From Hespellia sp. (lineage in GTDB: Bacteria; Bacillota; Clostridia; Lachnospirales; Lachnospiraceae): a stretch of DNA of 51,849 nt. Both the position numbers and the translations under genes were made by a program. Of the stretch, positions 1 to 8,818 are shown one piece after another (position 1 is the stretch's first letter; each line of letters starts with the position of its first letter). The notes under the pieces are model-generated. The model saw only the letters and a program-made list of their open reading frames with translations, was not told the DNA's origin and searched no databases. The stretch is from the NCBI GenBank assembly GCA_028694105.1, contig JAQUUC010000019.1, positions 1-51,849 of the forward strand, read 5' to 3'.

Positions 1-1
1 G

Positions 2-691
2 CAGTTATGGAAAACGATTGAAGAAGAAAAGGCATTGCGGGCAGCGATTGCCCATGATATACGTTCTCCACTATCTGTGCTGGAGGGGTATCAGGAAATG
101 CTTTCAGAATATCTTCCTGGGGAAGAAATAAATTTAGATCAAGCCTTAGAAATGGTAAATGAGAGTAGAAAACAGATTGAACGCATGGACGCATTTGTGG
201 AAACAATGCGGAAAATGAGTAGTTTGGAAGCAAGGAAGTTGATTCTGGAAGAAATTACGAATGAACAGTTAGAAACAGATATACAGGCAGAATTGCATAT
301 TTTGGAGAAAAAATTTGGAAAATGTTGTGACTTAAAATGTGTAACAACGGAGGGAAAATTTTTAGGAGATAAGGAGATGATTCTGGAAGTTACAGAAAAC
401 ATCTTATCAAATGCACTTCGTTATGCCAAGACAAAAGTGGAAATTGTAGTGATTCTGACTTGTTCAGAATTAAAAATCAGAGTAAAGGATGACGGGGTGG
501 GATTCTCATCGGACAAAGAAAAAGTAACGAAACTTTTTTATCAGCAAAACATGAAAGATAGTCTAAAACATACAGGAATTGGTATGTATATCAGTAGATT
601 ATATTGTGAAAAGCATGGCGGACAGTTGCTTTTAGAAAATGAAGAACATGGCGGAGCAGTAATAACAGCAGTATTTCATCGGATTGCGTAA
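2..691 (+). CDS. Sensor histidine kinase, 3' part (5' end outside window)
   Basis: The reading frame is open to the left edge, so only the C-terminal catalytic part is present. The H box reads AHDIRSPLS, with the phospho-accepting His about 18 codons in. The HATPase domain follows with an N box (NILSNALRYA), a G1 box (DDGVGFS) and a G2 box (GIGMYIS). This is the EnvZ/OmpR-type kinase core, which autophosphorylates and passes phosphate to a response regulator that must lie upstream of the window. The ABC exporter genes start 84 bp downstream, which fits a kinase sensing a compound that the exporter handles. The signal cannot be read because the sensor domain is missing. Confidence 0.9.
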   Translation, partial: QLWKTIEEEKALRAAIAHDIRSPLSVLEGYQEMLSEYLPGEEINLDQALEMVNESRKQIERMDAFVETMRKMSSLEARKLILEEITNEQLETDIQAELHILEKKFGKCCDLKCVTTEGKFLGDKEMILEVTENILSNALRYAKTKVEIVVILTCSELKIRVKDDGVGFSSDKEKVTKLFYQQNMKDSLKHTGIGMYISRLYCEKHGGQLLLENEEHGGAVITAVFHRIA

Positions 692-775
692 GCAGTCCGA
701 TATTTTTTTGTGCGGTTGTCTTTTGGTTGTGATTTATATTTTATGATGTCTGTAACAAGGAAAGGAGACAGACCT

Positions 776-1840
776 ATGATTGCTATTTTTAAAAGAGAGA
801 TTAAGAACTATCTAAAAAGACCGTTGTTCTGGGCTGGAATTATACTTGTGATTTATGGAATCTTCAGTGCAACAAGCCCTTATCTAACCACACATTACCT
901 TGCGCAGGGAGAGGAAATTGTTAATGATTATCCCGATACCGCCCGCCTTGCAGATGTGTATGAAGGATATATACCTACTAGTCCAGAAAAACATCGGGAA
1001 CTATGGCATGAGAAAGTGAAACAAATGTTAATTGATGAATTTGAAATGTCGAGTAGAGAAGCACAGGAAGTTATTGTGAAACTTGAAGATATGGATTTGG
1101 AAGAAGCCTATGCATATCTGGAAAATGAATATAACTGGTATGGGGCACAATATACATATGAAGATAGTGCTTATTGCAAGGGAACAGCAGAAGAAGTCAA
1201 TGAATATCTGGATGAAAAGATGAGAAATAAGACCTTTTCATTTTATTATTCAAGAAAGTTTTCTGATTTTGCAGGTCTGTTTATGGGGTTTTTTGCAACC
1301 ATTATGCTATCGGTTTTATTTTTACAAGATACGCGAAAGCATACTTATGAACTGCTGCACACAAAGCCGATTACTGCCGCAAAGTATGTAATGGGAAAAG
1401 TAAGCGCAGGTTTTACGGTTTGTTTGATGGTTCTGGTTATTTTGAACATATTGTTTTGGATATTGTGTCTCATCTATACAAAAGATAGTGGATTTGAAGT
1501 GCGGCTATGGGATTTTGTAGTTTCTACTGTACTTTATATACTTCCGAATATGCTGATGATTGTGAGTGTATACACGGTGATTTCACTCATATTTAAAAAT
1601 CCACTTCCCGGAGTGCCACTTTTAATTCTTTATATGGTGTATTCCAATATGGGAGGAAGAAATGCAGAAGGGATTTATGGTTATTGGGGCAGACCTTTTG
1701 CGATTATGGTACGATTCCCGGGACAGCTTTTTGATACGACACCGCCGCCGATGGTACTCCTAAATCAGAGTTTTCTAATTTTGATGTCTGTAGTGATTAT
1801 TTTGATTTCCATAAAAATTTGGAAAAGGAGGCGGATATAA
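776..1840 (+). CDS. ABC-2 type exporter membrane subunit
   Basis: Integral membrane protein of 354 residues. I chose the ATG at 776 because AAGGAAAGGAGA lies just before it; the longer frame from 710 begins with an unlikely non-membrane extension. One membrane helix near residues 17-38 is followed by a hydrophilic loop of about 120 residues, then five hydrophobic segments ending in a short basic tail. This is the ABC-2 permease plan. It ends at 1840 and the next gene starts at 1841, so it is translationally coupled to a second permease, and the ATPase follows. The substrate is unknown; a peptide or antimicrobial compound is a guess from the linked kinase. Confidence 0.75.
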   Translation: MIAIFKREIKNYLKRPLFWAGIILVIYGIFSATSPYLTTHYLAQGEEIVNDYPDTARLADVYEGYIPTSPEKHRELWHEKVKQMLIDEFEMSSREAQEVIVKLEDMDLEEAYAYLENEYNWYGAQYTYEDSAYCKGTAEEVNEYLDEKMRNKTFSFYYSRKFSDFAGLFMGFFATIMLSVLFLQDTRKHTYELLHTKPITAAKYVMGKVSAGFTVCLMVLVILNILFWILCLIYTKDSGFEVRLWDFVVSTVLYILPNMLMIVSVYTVISLIFKNPLPGVPLLILYMVYSNMGGRNAEGIYGYWGRPFAIMVRFPGQLFDTTPPPMVLLNQSFLILMSVVIILISIKIWKRRRI

Positions 1841-2500
1841 GTGGAGAAAGAAACAAAGATTGTACTACCATTTTATAAGATTGCCTATGCGGTTTTCTTT
1901 GTTATTATTTTGAGCCTGATACGTGGCGTTACCCACACTTATGAGGTGGGAATTGCAATAGAGGCACCGTTGGCAATACTGACAACCGTTTTTTGTGCGG
2001 ATACTTATGTGCAGGAAATTATGAGTAAGCGTTCAGAAGTCCATATACTATACCCGATAAAAAGAAGGTTTTGTTCAATAGTGGAACGAATTGTGATACA
2101 GGAAATGTTCTTATTAGTACTTGCAATCGCAGGATATGGACTATTTTTTATATTTCAAAAACCGATCACGTATCCAGCAACGGAAAATGAAACGATACAG
2201 TTTGCTGTCTACTGCTTTGCGATTACTATAACCATCTTCTTTTGGGGAATATTGGTGAATACATTGTCTATGTTTTTCCGCAATCTGTGGGTGGGGATTG
2301 GAGGATGCCTTTTGATTTGGATGGCCACAAATTCAGGAGGTGGAGAGAAAGTTTTTGGAGCGTGGAACCTGTTTTCGTATACGTTTAGAAATATTGAAAA
2401 TACTGCTGACATTACGTGGTTATGTGGAAAAGCATTATATATTTGTATCGGACTGATTTTATTAGCAACATTGCCGAACATAATAAGAAAGAGAGGGTAA
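1841..2500 (+). CDS. ABC exporter membrane subunit, second permease
   Basis: Membrane protein of 219 residues with about six hydrophobic segments and no recognisable catalytic motif. The start is GTG at 1841, directly after the preceding stop, with AAAAGGAGG nine bases upstream. Its position between a permease and an ATPase gene, with a 4-bp gap to the ATPase, makes it the second half of a heteromeric ABC-2 exporter. The family is poorly conserved, so the assignment rests mainly on topology and operon position. Confidence 0.65.
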   Translation: MEKETKIVLPFYKIAYAVFFVIILSLIRGVTHTYEVGIAIEAPLAILTTVFCADTYVQEIMSKRSEVHILYPIKRRFCSIVERIVIQEMFLLVLAIAGYGLFFIFQKPITYPATENETIQFAVYCFAITITIFFWGILVNTLSMFFRNLWVGIGGCLLIWMATNSGGGEKVFGAWNLFSYTFRNIENTADITWLCGKALYICIGLILLATLPNIIRKRG

Positions 2501-2504
2501 GTTT

Positions 2505-3383
2505 ATGAGCATTTATATCAAAGATTTAACAGTAATTTTTAAAAATGGTGTGACAGCAATCAATCATGCGGATTTAGAAATACCAAACGGAATTTTTGGA
2601 TTATTGGGGGAAAATGGGGCAGGTAAGACTACTTTGATGAGGGTATTAACCACTGTATTGAAGCCTGTCAGCGGTACGGTCGCATTGGATAAAATTTTAT
2701 ATAGCGAAGAAAATTATGAAAAAATCCAGAGAAAAATAGGCTATCTGCCGCAGGAAATAGAACTCTATCCTAATTTGACCGTTCAGGAGTGTTTGGAATA
2801 TATGGGAGATTTGGCAGGAGTTCCGAAAGCAGAGTGCAGAAAACGAATGGAATACTATCTGAAAAAGACCAGCCTTGTAGAACACCGTAAAAAGAAAATG
2901 AAACAATTATCAGGTGGTATGAAAAGGCGAGTAGGATTGGTGCAGGCACTTTTAAATGAACCAGAGTTTTTAATTGTAGATGAACCGACTACTGGCTTAG
3001 ATCCAGAAGAACGTATCCGTATTCGGAATTTGCTGGTAGATTTTTCTGAGAACAGAACCGTTCTATTGTCAACTCATGTAGTAGAAGATTTAGCGGCAAC
3101 CTGTAATCAACTTGCAATTATACATAAAGGCAGTTTTTTATATGCAGGTTCGGTGAGGGATTTAGCAGAAGAAGCGCAGGGAAAAATCTGGATTTGCAAA
3201 GTATCTGATGAGGAAAAAGCAAGAGAGGTGGAATGCCAGTATCGTATTACATCAAAACAATATGTGGAAAGAGGACTGCAGCTGAGAGTTATTTCTGAAA
3301 GAATGCCAGAGTTGGAATGTGTGTCAGTTCCTGCGACATTAGAGGATGCATATATCTATGTGACGAGTCAGGCGAGACAATAA
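2505..3383 (+). CDS. ABC transporter ATPase subunit
   Basis: ATP-binding subunit of 292 residues that should power the two permeases encoded just upstream. All core motifs are visible: Walker A GENGAGKTT at residues 35-43, a Q loop (GYLPQEIELYP), the signature LSGGMKRR, Walker B LIVDEPTTGLDP and an H loop STHVVED. The C-terminal 80 residues form the variable extension typical of drug or bacteriocin exporter ATPases. It is the last gene of the operon; no strong terminator follows, and a new sigma-A promoter lies at 3458-3486. Confidence 0.93.
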   Translation: MSIYIKDLTVIFKNGVTAINHADLEIPNGIFGLLGENGAGKTTLMRVLTTVLKPVSGTVALDKILYSEENYEKIQRKIGYLPQEIELYPNLTVQECLEYMGDLAGVPKAECRKRMEYYLKKTSLVEHRKKKMKQLSGGMKRRVGLVQALLNEPEFLIVDEPTTGLDPEERIRIRNLLVDFSENRTVLLSTHVVEDLAATCNQLAIIHKGSFLYAGSVRDLAEEAQGKIWICKVSDEEKAREVECQYRITSKQYVERGLQLRVISERMPELECVSVPATLEDAYIYVTSQARQ

Positions 3384-3457
3384 ATTACACGGGTGTGTAA
3401 CAATGAAACTTGGTTGATACTAGTGCTGTTGCGAATGCTGTGAAAGAATTATTTTGT

Positions 3458-3486
3458 TTGACAGATATGGTTTCTTTTGCTAAAAT
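3458..3486 (+). promoter_or_regulatory. Sigma-A promoter of the MarR-type gene
   Basis: TTGACA at 3458-3463 and TAAAAT at 3481-3486 with exactly 17 bp between. The start codon is about 40 bp downstream. A perfect palindrome touches the 3' side of the -10 box, so a bound protein would block transcription initiation. Confidence 0.8.
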
Positions 3487-3500
3487 GTTTGCGAGCAAAC
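3487..3500. promoter_or_regulatory. Palindromic operator candidate, copy 1
   Basis: GTTTGC-GA-GCAAAC is a perfect inverted repeat with 6-bp arms, directly against the -10 box of the regulator's own promoter. The same arms recur at 4040-4053. This spacing and placement fit autorepression by the MarR-type protein encoded at 3526. The link between protein and site is inferred. Confidence 0.65.
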
Positions 3501-3525
3501 TAATAGATGAGTATTTGGAGGAAAA

Positions 3526-3984
3526 ATGAAGGATCAATATGTCACATGTAATGACTTGAGTTTATATACGAATGTTTTAAATAATCAAATTCAGAAAAAA
3601 ATGTATTCTTTATACAATCGTAAGCAGTATGATGAATCATCGCTGCTCAATATGTGGATTGTGGATTACCTTTGCAATATGCAGGAACTCGAAAAGGAAG
3701 TTCACCAGAAGGATATAGAATCAGAATTCCGTATCAATCGTGCAACAGCGTCCAAAACATTGAAATTAATGGAAAAAAAGCAATTTATTCAACGAACAAA
3801 TTCAGTAGAAGATGGGAGAATGAAGATTATAAGCCTGTTACCGAGGGGAATCGAATTGCAGAAATTATGGATTACTATTAGTAGTGAGACGGAGAAACAG
3901 TTGATGGAATGTATCACAGAAAAAGAAAAAGCTGCTTTTGTAAGAATCTCCAAAAAAATTCTTGCAAAACTTGATAACCTATAA
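3526..3984 (+). CDS. MarR-family transcriptional regulator
   Basis: Protein of 152 residues of MarR size and plan. The winged helix-turn-helix lies in the middle (about residues 58-105), with the recognition region INRATASKTLKLMEKK followed by a wing with the MarR-typical pattern SVEDGRMKIISLLPRG. Helices at both ends would make the dimer interface. MarR proteins usually repress nearby genes and are released by small phenolic or other ligands. AGGAGG-type spacing (TTTGGAGGAAAA) supports the ATG at 3526. The palindromes before this gene and before the next gene are its best candidate operators. Confidence 0.85.
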   Translation: MKDQYVTCNDLSLYTNVLNNQIQKKMYSLYNRKQYDESSLLNMWIVDYLCNMQELEKEVHQKDIESEFRINRATASKTLKLMEKKQFIQRTNSVEDGRMKIISLLPRGIELQKLWITISSETEKQLMECITEKEKAAFVRISKKILAKLDNL

Positions 3985-4039
3985 CACCTTTAAAATTAAA
4001 TCAAAGATATTGTCTAAAAGGACTTTTTTTGGAAATATA

Positions 4040-4053
4040 GTTTGCTGGCAAAC
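4040..4053. promoter_or_regulatory. Palindromic operator candidate, copy 2
   Basis: GTTTGC-TG-GCAAAC repeats both arms of the site at 3487-3500 and differs only in the central dinucleotide. It sits 14 bp before the start codon of the LytTR regulator gene, after a weak promoter-like pair (TTGTCT at 4010, AAATAT at 4033, spacing 17). It would place this gene under the same repressor. Confidence 0.6.
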
Positions 4054-4066
4054 ATAAGGAGGAAGA

Positions 4067-4777
4067 ATGATACGCATAGCAATAGTCGAAGATGAGCAAT
4101 TATATACAGAACGTTTGGAAGAGTTTATATTGCGCTATCAGCAGGAGAGCGGGTATGAATTTACCATTCAGAAATTTTCGGATGGTGACCAAATTCTTCT
4201 AAATTATAAAGGCGATTATGACATTATTCTAATGGATATCCAGATGCGTTTTATGGACGGAATGTCAGCAGCAGAAAAAATTCGCCAGATGGATGAGGAA
4301 GTTATTATTATGTTTATTACAAATATGACTCAGTATGCGTTGCGGGGGTATGAGGTGCAGGCTTTAGATTATATGCTGAAGCCGGTTGAATATTTTCCCT
4401 TCACACAGAAGCTTGGACGGGCAATTGAACGAATGTACCGGAGAAGGGATCATTATATCGCAATACCGCTGGAAGAAGGTGTTCAAAAACTGAAAATCAG
4501 CAGTATATATTATATTGAGTGTCAGGGTCATCGATTGATATATCAGACTAAGACCGGGGAGTTTGTTTCTAGGGGAACCATGAAGGCGCTGGAGGAACTC
4601 ATTGACAAATATGGATTTTTTCGCAGTAATAAAGGGTATCTGGTTAATATGAAACATGTAGACGGTATAAAAGATAATTGCTGTGTGATTCGGGGAGAAA
4701 AGCTTCTGATTAGTCGGGCACGCAGGAAAGCGTTTATGGAAGCACTCGTTAAATATATGAGTGAGGTGGTCAAATAA
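4067..4777 (+). CDS. LytTR-family response regulator
   Basis: Protein of 236 residues with an N-terminal receiver domain and a C-terminal LytTR DNA-binding domain. The receiver shows the acidic pair at residues 9-10, the phospho-acceptor Asp57 in ILMDIQM and the conserved Lys in MLKPVEY. The LytTR part (about 135-236) contains IYYIECQGHRL and the FFRSNKGYLVN segment typical of AgrA/LytR-like regulators. Such regulators usually pair with a GHKL sensor kinase encoded next door; here only a stub of such a gene remains at 4777. AAGGAGGAAG precedes the ATG. Confidence 0.9.
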   Translation: MIRIAIVEDEQLYTERLEEFILRYQQESGYEFTIQKFSDGDQILLNYKGDYDIILMDIQMRFMDGMSAAEKIRQMDEEVIIMFITNMTQYALRGYEVQALDYMLKPVEYFPFTQKLGRAIERMYRRRDHYIAIPLEEGVQKLKISSIYYIECQGHRLIYQTKTGEFVSRGTMKALEELIDKYGFFRSNKGYLVNMKHVDGIKDNCCVIRGEKLLISRARRKAFMEALVKYMSEVVK

Positions 4778-4815
4778 TGGAGAAATTGACAGGAATACTT
4801 TTCCTCATGGAATAA
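4777..4815 (+). pseudogene. Possible stub of a sensor kinase gene
   Basis: An ATG overlaps the stop of the response regulator gene (TAATG), the usual coupling for a LytTR-kinase pair, but the frame ends after 12 codons (MEKLTGILFLME). The following 140 bp to the glycosidase gene contain no ORF of note. I read this as the start of a lost GHKL kinase gene, with the rest deleted. The identity rests on position alone; it could also be a leader peptide. Confidence 0.35.
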
Positions 4816-4958
4816 GATGCAGTTTGCGCATGAAACGAACCGTTTGTGTCAAGGTCCGTAATACGAAAGGGAAAATATGATAAGATTGTTGCAGACAGGA
4901 AATGCGGATGGCCATGCGTAATACTTGTGAAATTTATTACAAATGAAGGAGGAACAGT

Positions 4959-7900
4959 ATGAAGAAGAAAAAGTCACTTCGATTTAAACTTATTGCTACT
5001 GCCATAAGCATACTCGCAATCATAGGAATTGTTTATGGCGTATTTTATGTAATCTGTCTTAATACAATGTTACAGATAGGAGATGTGATGACACAGGCGT
5101 CACATTTGGCTCCATATTTTATTCCCTTTATTCTTGTAATATTTGTTGCCGAAATTATAACAGATATTTTGAATAAAAAAGGAGTTGGGACTCCATTTTT
5201 GGTAAATGGAGAAGCGTGTGTTTCTTTATTATTAGTTTTGATAGTTACCGCAAATTTTGTTTGCTATGGACCATTAAACACGGTGCTGAACAGTGCATTT
5301 ATTGAGACAAGAAATGTCGAAGGGGATGTGAAAGAAATAGCAAATACAATCAATAAACAGACGGCAGAAGAAGGAAGCGTTCTGTTAAAAAATGATAATC
5401 AGTCATTGCCGCTGGACAGCAGCGTCAACAAGATAAATGTTTTTGGATGGAACTCCGTACATCCATTTTATAGTGGTGGCGGTTCAGGTTCTTCCACAAA
5501 CACCGACGCGATCGATATTTTACAGGGATTACAAAATAATGGATTTGAGACAAATGATGAATTAAGTGATATTTATGCAGAATACACCTATGAAAGTCAA
5601 GGGGGATTTGTCACAGACTGGACACTTCCGCAGCCGACCATGGACTATTATACAGATGAAATCATGACAAATGCAAAAGAATTTTCCGATACAGCAATGC
5701 TTGTTATCGGAAGGTGCTGTGGAGAAAGTGCAGAAGCGCCAATGGATATGTGCGCAGATGATATTCTGTATTATGGAAATGAAGGAGATTTTGAACCGGG
5801 ACAGCATTATCTTGAGTTGAGCAATACCGAAAAGCAGCTTGTAGAATTAGTCAACGAAAATTTTAGTAATATAATTGTTGTAATTAATTCTGCAAATGCA
5901 ATGGAACTGGGATGGCTGGAAGAATACGACAACATTAATTCTGCGCTTCTGGTATCAGCCCCCGGGTCTACAGGCTTTGAAGCACTTGGAGAGATTTTAA
6001 ACGGATCTGTGAACCCATCAGCAAAACTGTCGGATACTTATGTATACGATTTGACAACGATTCCAGCTTTTAATTATAGCGGATCCAATACACAGACTTA
6101 TGATAATGTGACAGATACAGAGCAATGGAAAGAATATGTTGAGAATAATCCGGGACCTGTATCCTTCGGAATATGGGATCAAAATATTAACTTCGTTACA
6201 TATGTAGAGGGCATCTATGTTGGGTATAAATTCTATGAAACGGCAGATGCAGAAGGAACGATTGACTATGATGCGACCGTACAGTATCCATTTGGTTACG
6301 GACTCAGTTATACAACCTTTGAACAGGAGATTAGTAATCAGACAACAGACAGTAGTGGAAATATTTCTTTTGATGTTACGGTAAAAAATACAGGTGATGT
6401 AGCGGGAAAAGATGTCGTTGAAGTATACTTCACACCGCCGTATTATAATGGAGGCATTGAAAAAGCAGAAGTAAATCTGATTGATTTTGGAAAAACAGAG
6501 ACATTGAATGCAGGAGAAAGTCAGACGATGTCATTCACAATCAATCAAGAGGACCTTGCTTCTTATGACACAAATGGCGAAGGCTGCTATGTATTAGATG
6601 ACGGGAAATATGAATTCAGTATTCGTTCTGATTCTCATACAGTATTAGATTCTTTCCAGATTAATATTGAAGATAAGATTATATACAACGAAGACAGTAA
6701 ACGTTCCTCAGATCAGGAAGTTGCAGATAATAAGTTTGAATTTGCAGAGGGTGACTTTACATATTTGAGCAGAGCGGATCAGTTTGCAAATTATGAAGAG
6801 GCAACCGCAGCCCCAACTGATTTAAGCATGAGTGAAGAGGATATGGAGTTGTTCTATTCAAGTCAGGAAGTTACAGTTGATGATTCAGATGAAATGCCGA
6901 CTACAGGCGAGGATAATGGCATTAAGCTGGAAGAATTAAGAAGTTTGGATTATGATGATGAAAAATGGAATGACTTTCTGGATCAGATGGAAGTTGACGA
7001 GATGTGTTCAGTGATTGATACGAATGGATTCTTTACAAAAGAGATTAGTAATCTTGGAATTAAAGCGACCATCAATTCTGACGGACCTGCAGGATTTAAA
7101 ATGCTGACCAATGCAACGGTTCTGGGACCTTCAGGTGCAGGTGAAATAATGACTGCTTGTACATGGAATAAAAAAATCGCTGAAGATTTTGGGGAAAACA
7201 TGGGTGATCAGGCGAAAGAACTCGGCATCTCAGGGTGGTATGGTCCGGCACTGAATATTCATCGTACTGCATTCTCTGGAAGGAACTATGAGTATTTTTC
7301 AGAAGATACCATTCTTTCAGCAAAACTAGTTGCGGAAGAAATTAAGGCTGCGCAGGAAAAAGGTGTTATTTGTTATGCAAAACATTTTGCGCTGAATGAT
7401 CAGGAAACGCATCGTTGGGATAACCTGTGTACGTATAGTAATGAACAGGCAATTCGCGAAACATATTTGAAAGTATTTGAAGCTGGAGTAAAAGAAGGCG
7501 GGGCAACGGGAATTATGTCTTCTTACAACTGCATCGGACCAGTGTGGACAGGCATTTGCGAGGAACTTTTAACAGATGTTCTTAGAGGAGAATGGGGATT
7601 CAATGGAAATGTTGTAACGGATTACAATGGTAACCAGTCTCCGATGGACGCGGATGTTACCATCCGTGCAGGTGGTGATTCACAGCTTACTACAACAGAG
7701 GCGGATTATGCATCCATTGATGACAGAACTAGTGCGACTGCTGTAAAAGCGATACGTAATGCGACACATAATATGTTATATTCTTTAGTAAACAGCAATG
7801 CGTATGAAGATGGAGCAATCAATAATTCTGGCCTGAAGGTCTGGGAAAAAGGACTTTATGCAGCAGATGTTATAGCGGCATTGGTTATTGTTCTTTTGGA

Positions 7901-7961
7901 AGTAACGATTATATTAAAAAGCAGAAAAAAAGAAGTAAAAGTAGTTGAAGACAGTATATAA
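4959..7961 (+). CDS. Membrane-anchored family 3 glycoside hydrolase with swapped domain order
   Basis: A 1000-residue beta-glycosidase-like protein. Three membrane helices lie at about 10-34, 50-70 and 84-105 and one more at about 968-986, so the enzyme should sit outside the cell, tethered at both ends. The GH3 domains are in reverse order. First comes the C-terminal-type sandwich domain (EEGSVLLKND near 138, GGGSGSS), then the fibronectin-III-like module (YPFGYGLSYTTF), then the (beta/alpha)8 barrel (SDGPAGF from about 707, CYAKHFALND). The likely nucleophile is Asp888 in VVTDYNG. Swapped order is known for the Ruminococcus albus and Butyrivibrio fibrisolvens beta-glucosidases. AAGGAGG precedes the ATG. 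The substrate is probably a plant or host beta-glucoside; specificity is not readable. Confidence 0.88.
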   Translation: MKKKKSLRFKLIATAISILAIIGIVYGVFYVICLNTMLQIGDVMTQASHLAPYFIPFILVIFVAEIITDILNKKGVGTPFLVNGEACVSLLLVLIVTANFVCYGPLNTVLNSAFIETRNVEGDVKEIANTINKQTAEEGSVLLKNDNQSLPLDSSVNKINVFGWNSVHPFYSGGGSGSSTNTDAIDILQGLQNNGFETNDELSDIYAEYTYESQGGFVTDWTLPQPTMDYYTDEIMTNAKEFSDTAMLVIGRCCGESAEAPMDMCADDILYYGNEGDFEPGQHYLELSNTEKQLVELVNENFSNIIVVINSANAMELGWLEEYDNINSALLVSAPGSTGFEALGEILNGSVNPSAKLSDTYVYDLTTIPAFNYSGSNTQTYDNVTDTEQWKEYVENNPGPVSFGIWDQNINFVTYVEGIYVGYKFYETADAEGTIDYDATVQYPFGYGLSYTTFEQEISNQTTDSSGNISFDVTVKNTGDVAGKDVVEVYFTPPYYNGGIEKAEVNLIDFGKTETLNAGESQTMSFTINQEDLASYDTNGEGCYVLDDGKYEFSIRSDSHTVLDSFQINIEDKIIYNEDSKRSSDQEVADNKFEFAEGDFTYLSRADQFANYEEATAAPTDLSMSEEDMELFYSSQEVTVDDSDEMPTTGEDNGIKLEELRSLDYDDEKWNDFLDQMEVDEMCSVIDTNGFFTKEISNLGIKATINSDGPAGFKMLTNATVLGPSGAGEIMTACTWNKKIAEDFGENMGDQAKELGISGWYGPALNIHRTAFSGRNYEYFSEDTILSAKLVAEEIKAAQEKGVICYAKHFALNDQETHRWDNLCTYSNEQAIRETYLKVFEAGVKEGGATGIMSSYNCIGPVWTGICEELLTDVLRGEWGFNGNVVTDYNGNQSPMDADVTIRAGGDSQLTTTEADYASIDDRTSATAVKAIRNATHNMLYSLVNSNAYEDGAINNSGLKVWEKGLYAADVIAALVIVLLEVTIILKSRKKEVKVVEDSI

Positions 7962-8052
7962 TAATGACAGGATGTCACTGTTGTTGTCATCAGAATAAAA
8001 TCCACACCCATGTCGCATACTACCATTAAATAAAACACAAGGAGTATACAAC

Positions 8053-8682
8053 ATGGCCATTGAATTCAAAGACAGCAAAACAAAAGAAAACCTAATGCGC
8101 GCATTTGCAGGCGAGAGCCAGGCAAGGAACCGCTACACAATCGCAGCCGAAACAGCCAGAAACCAAAAGATGTACGCCATCAGCCAGATATTTCTCTTTA
8201 CAGCAGATCAGGAGCGGGCGCATGCCAAGCGCTTCTACGATCTGCTAAAGAATTTATCTGGCGCGACAATCACGATAGACGGCGGTTATCCGGTAGACCA
8301 TTATGATCGTGTGGTAGAACTGTTACAATCCGCGGAGCACAACGAGCGGGAAGAAGCGGAAGACGTCTATCAGAATTTCGGAAATGCTGCGAAGGAGGAA
8401 GGATTTCTTGAAGTCGCATCAGCATTTTTTCAGATTGCGAAAATTGAAGCGGTTCATGCCGAACGGTTTGGAAAGCTGGCGAATCTGCTGGAAACAAACC
8501 GGTATTATGAGTGTGAGAATTCGGAAGAATGGATGTGCCTGAACTGCGGCAATATTCATCATGGGAAAATGGTTCCAGAGGTTTGCCCGGTGTGCAGAGA
8601 AGAACGTGGATATTTCATTCCTTTGGAGCTTGCGCCTTATATGGAACCAGCCATATATAAAAGTGTATCGAAGAACGCTTGA
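8053..8682 (+). CDS. rbr: Rubrerythrin
   Basis: Non-haem iron peroxidase of 209 residues that reduces hydrogen peroxide and protects anaerobes. The N-terminal ferritin-like four-helix domain contains the diiron ligand motifs (FAGESQARNRY, DQERAH, EEAEDVYQNF, EAVHAERF). The C-terminal rubredoxin-like domain has two Cys pairs (CLNCG and CPVC) for one iron. AAGGAG precedes the ATG. It is transcribed alone: a strong terminator follows at 8707. Its electron donor is not encoded nearby. Confidence 0.95.
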   Translation: MAIEFKDSKTKENLMRAFAGESQARNRYTIAAETARNQKMYAISQIFLFTADQERAHAKRFYDLLKNLSGATITIDGGYPVDHYDRVVELLQSAEHNEREEAEDVYQNFGNAAKEEGFLEVASAFFQIAKIEAVHAERFGKLANLLETNRYYECENSEEWMCLNCGNIHHGKMVPEVCPVCREERGYFIPLELAPYMEPAIYKSVSKNA

Positions 8683-8706
8683 GTCACATGACTGACACCA
8701 TAACTT

Positions 8707-8748
8707 AACCCCCCGAAAGTCTTAGCAATAAGTTTTCGGGGGTTTATT
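8707..8748 (+). terminator. Rho-independent terminator after rubrerythrin
   Basis: CCCCCGAAA (8710-8718) pairs with TTTCGGGGG (8734-8742) around a 15-nt loop and is followed by a T-rich run. It separates rubrerythrin from the microcompartment operon. Confidence 0.9.
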
Positions 8749-8752
8749 TGCT

Positions 8753-8780
8753 TGACAGAAAAACCGCCGAATAGTATGAT
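8753..8780 (+). promoter_or_regulatory. Promoter of the microcompartment operon
   Basis: TTGACA at 8753-8758 and TATGAT at 8775-8780, spacing 16, just after the rubrerythrin terminator and about 39 bp before the first shell gene. Confidence 0.7.
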
Positions 8781-8818
8781 TTGTAATAAGAAACAAAACG
8801 GAGAGGAACGAGAGAAGA

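Noticed and set aside
7970-8005. Weak hairpin ATGACA/TGTCAT after the glycosidase gene
   Set aside because: Short stem with long loop and no clear T run; not called as a terminator.
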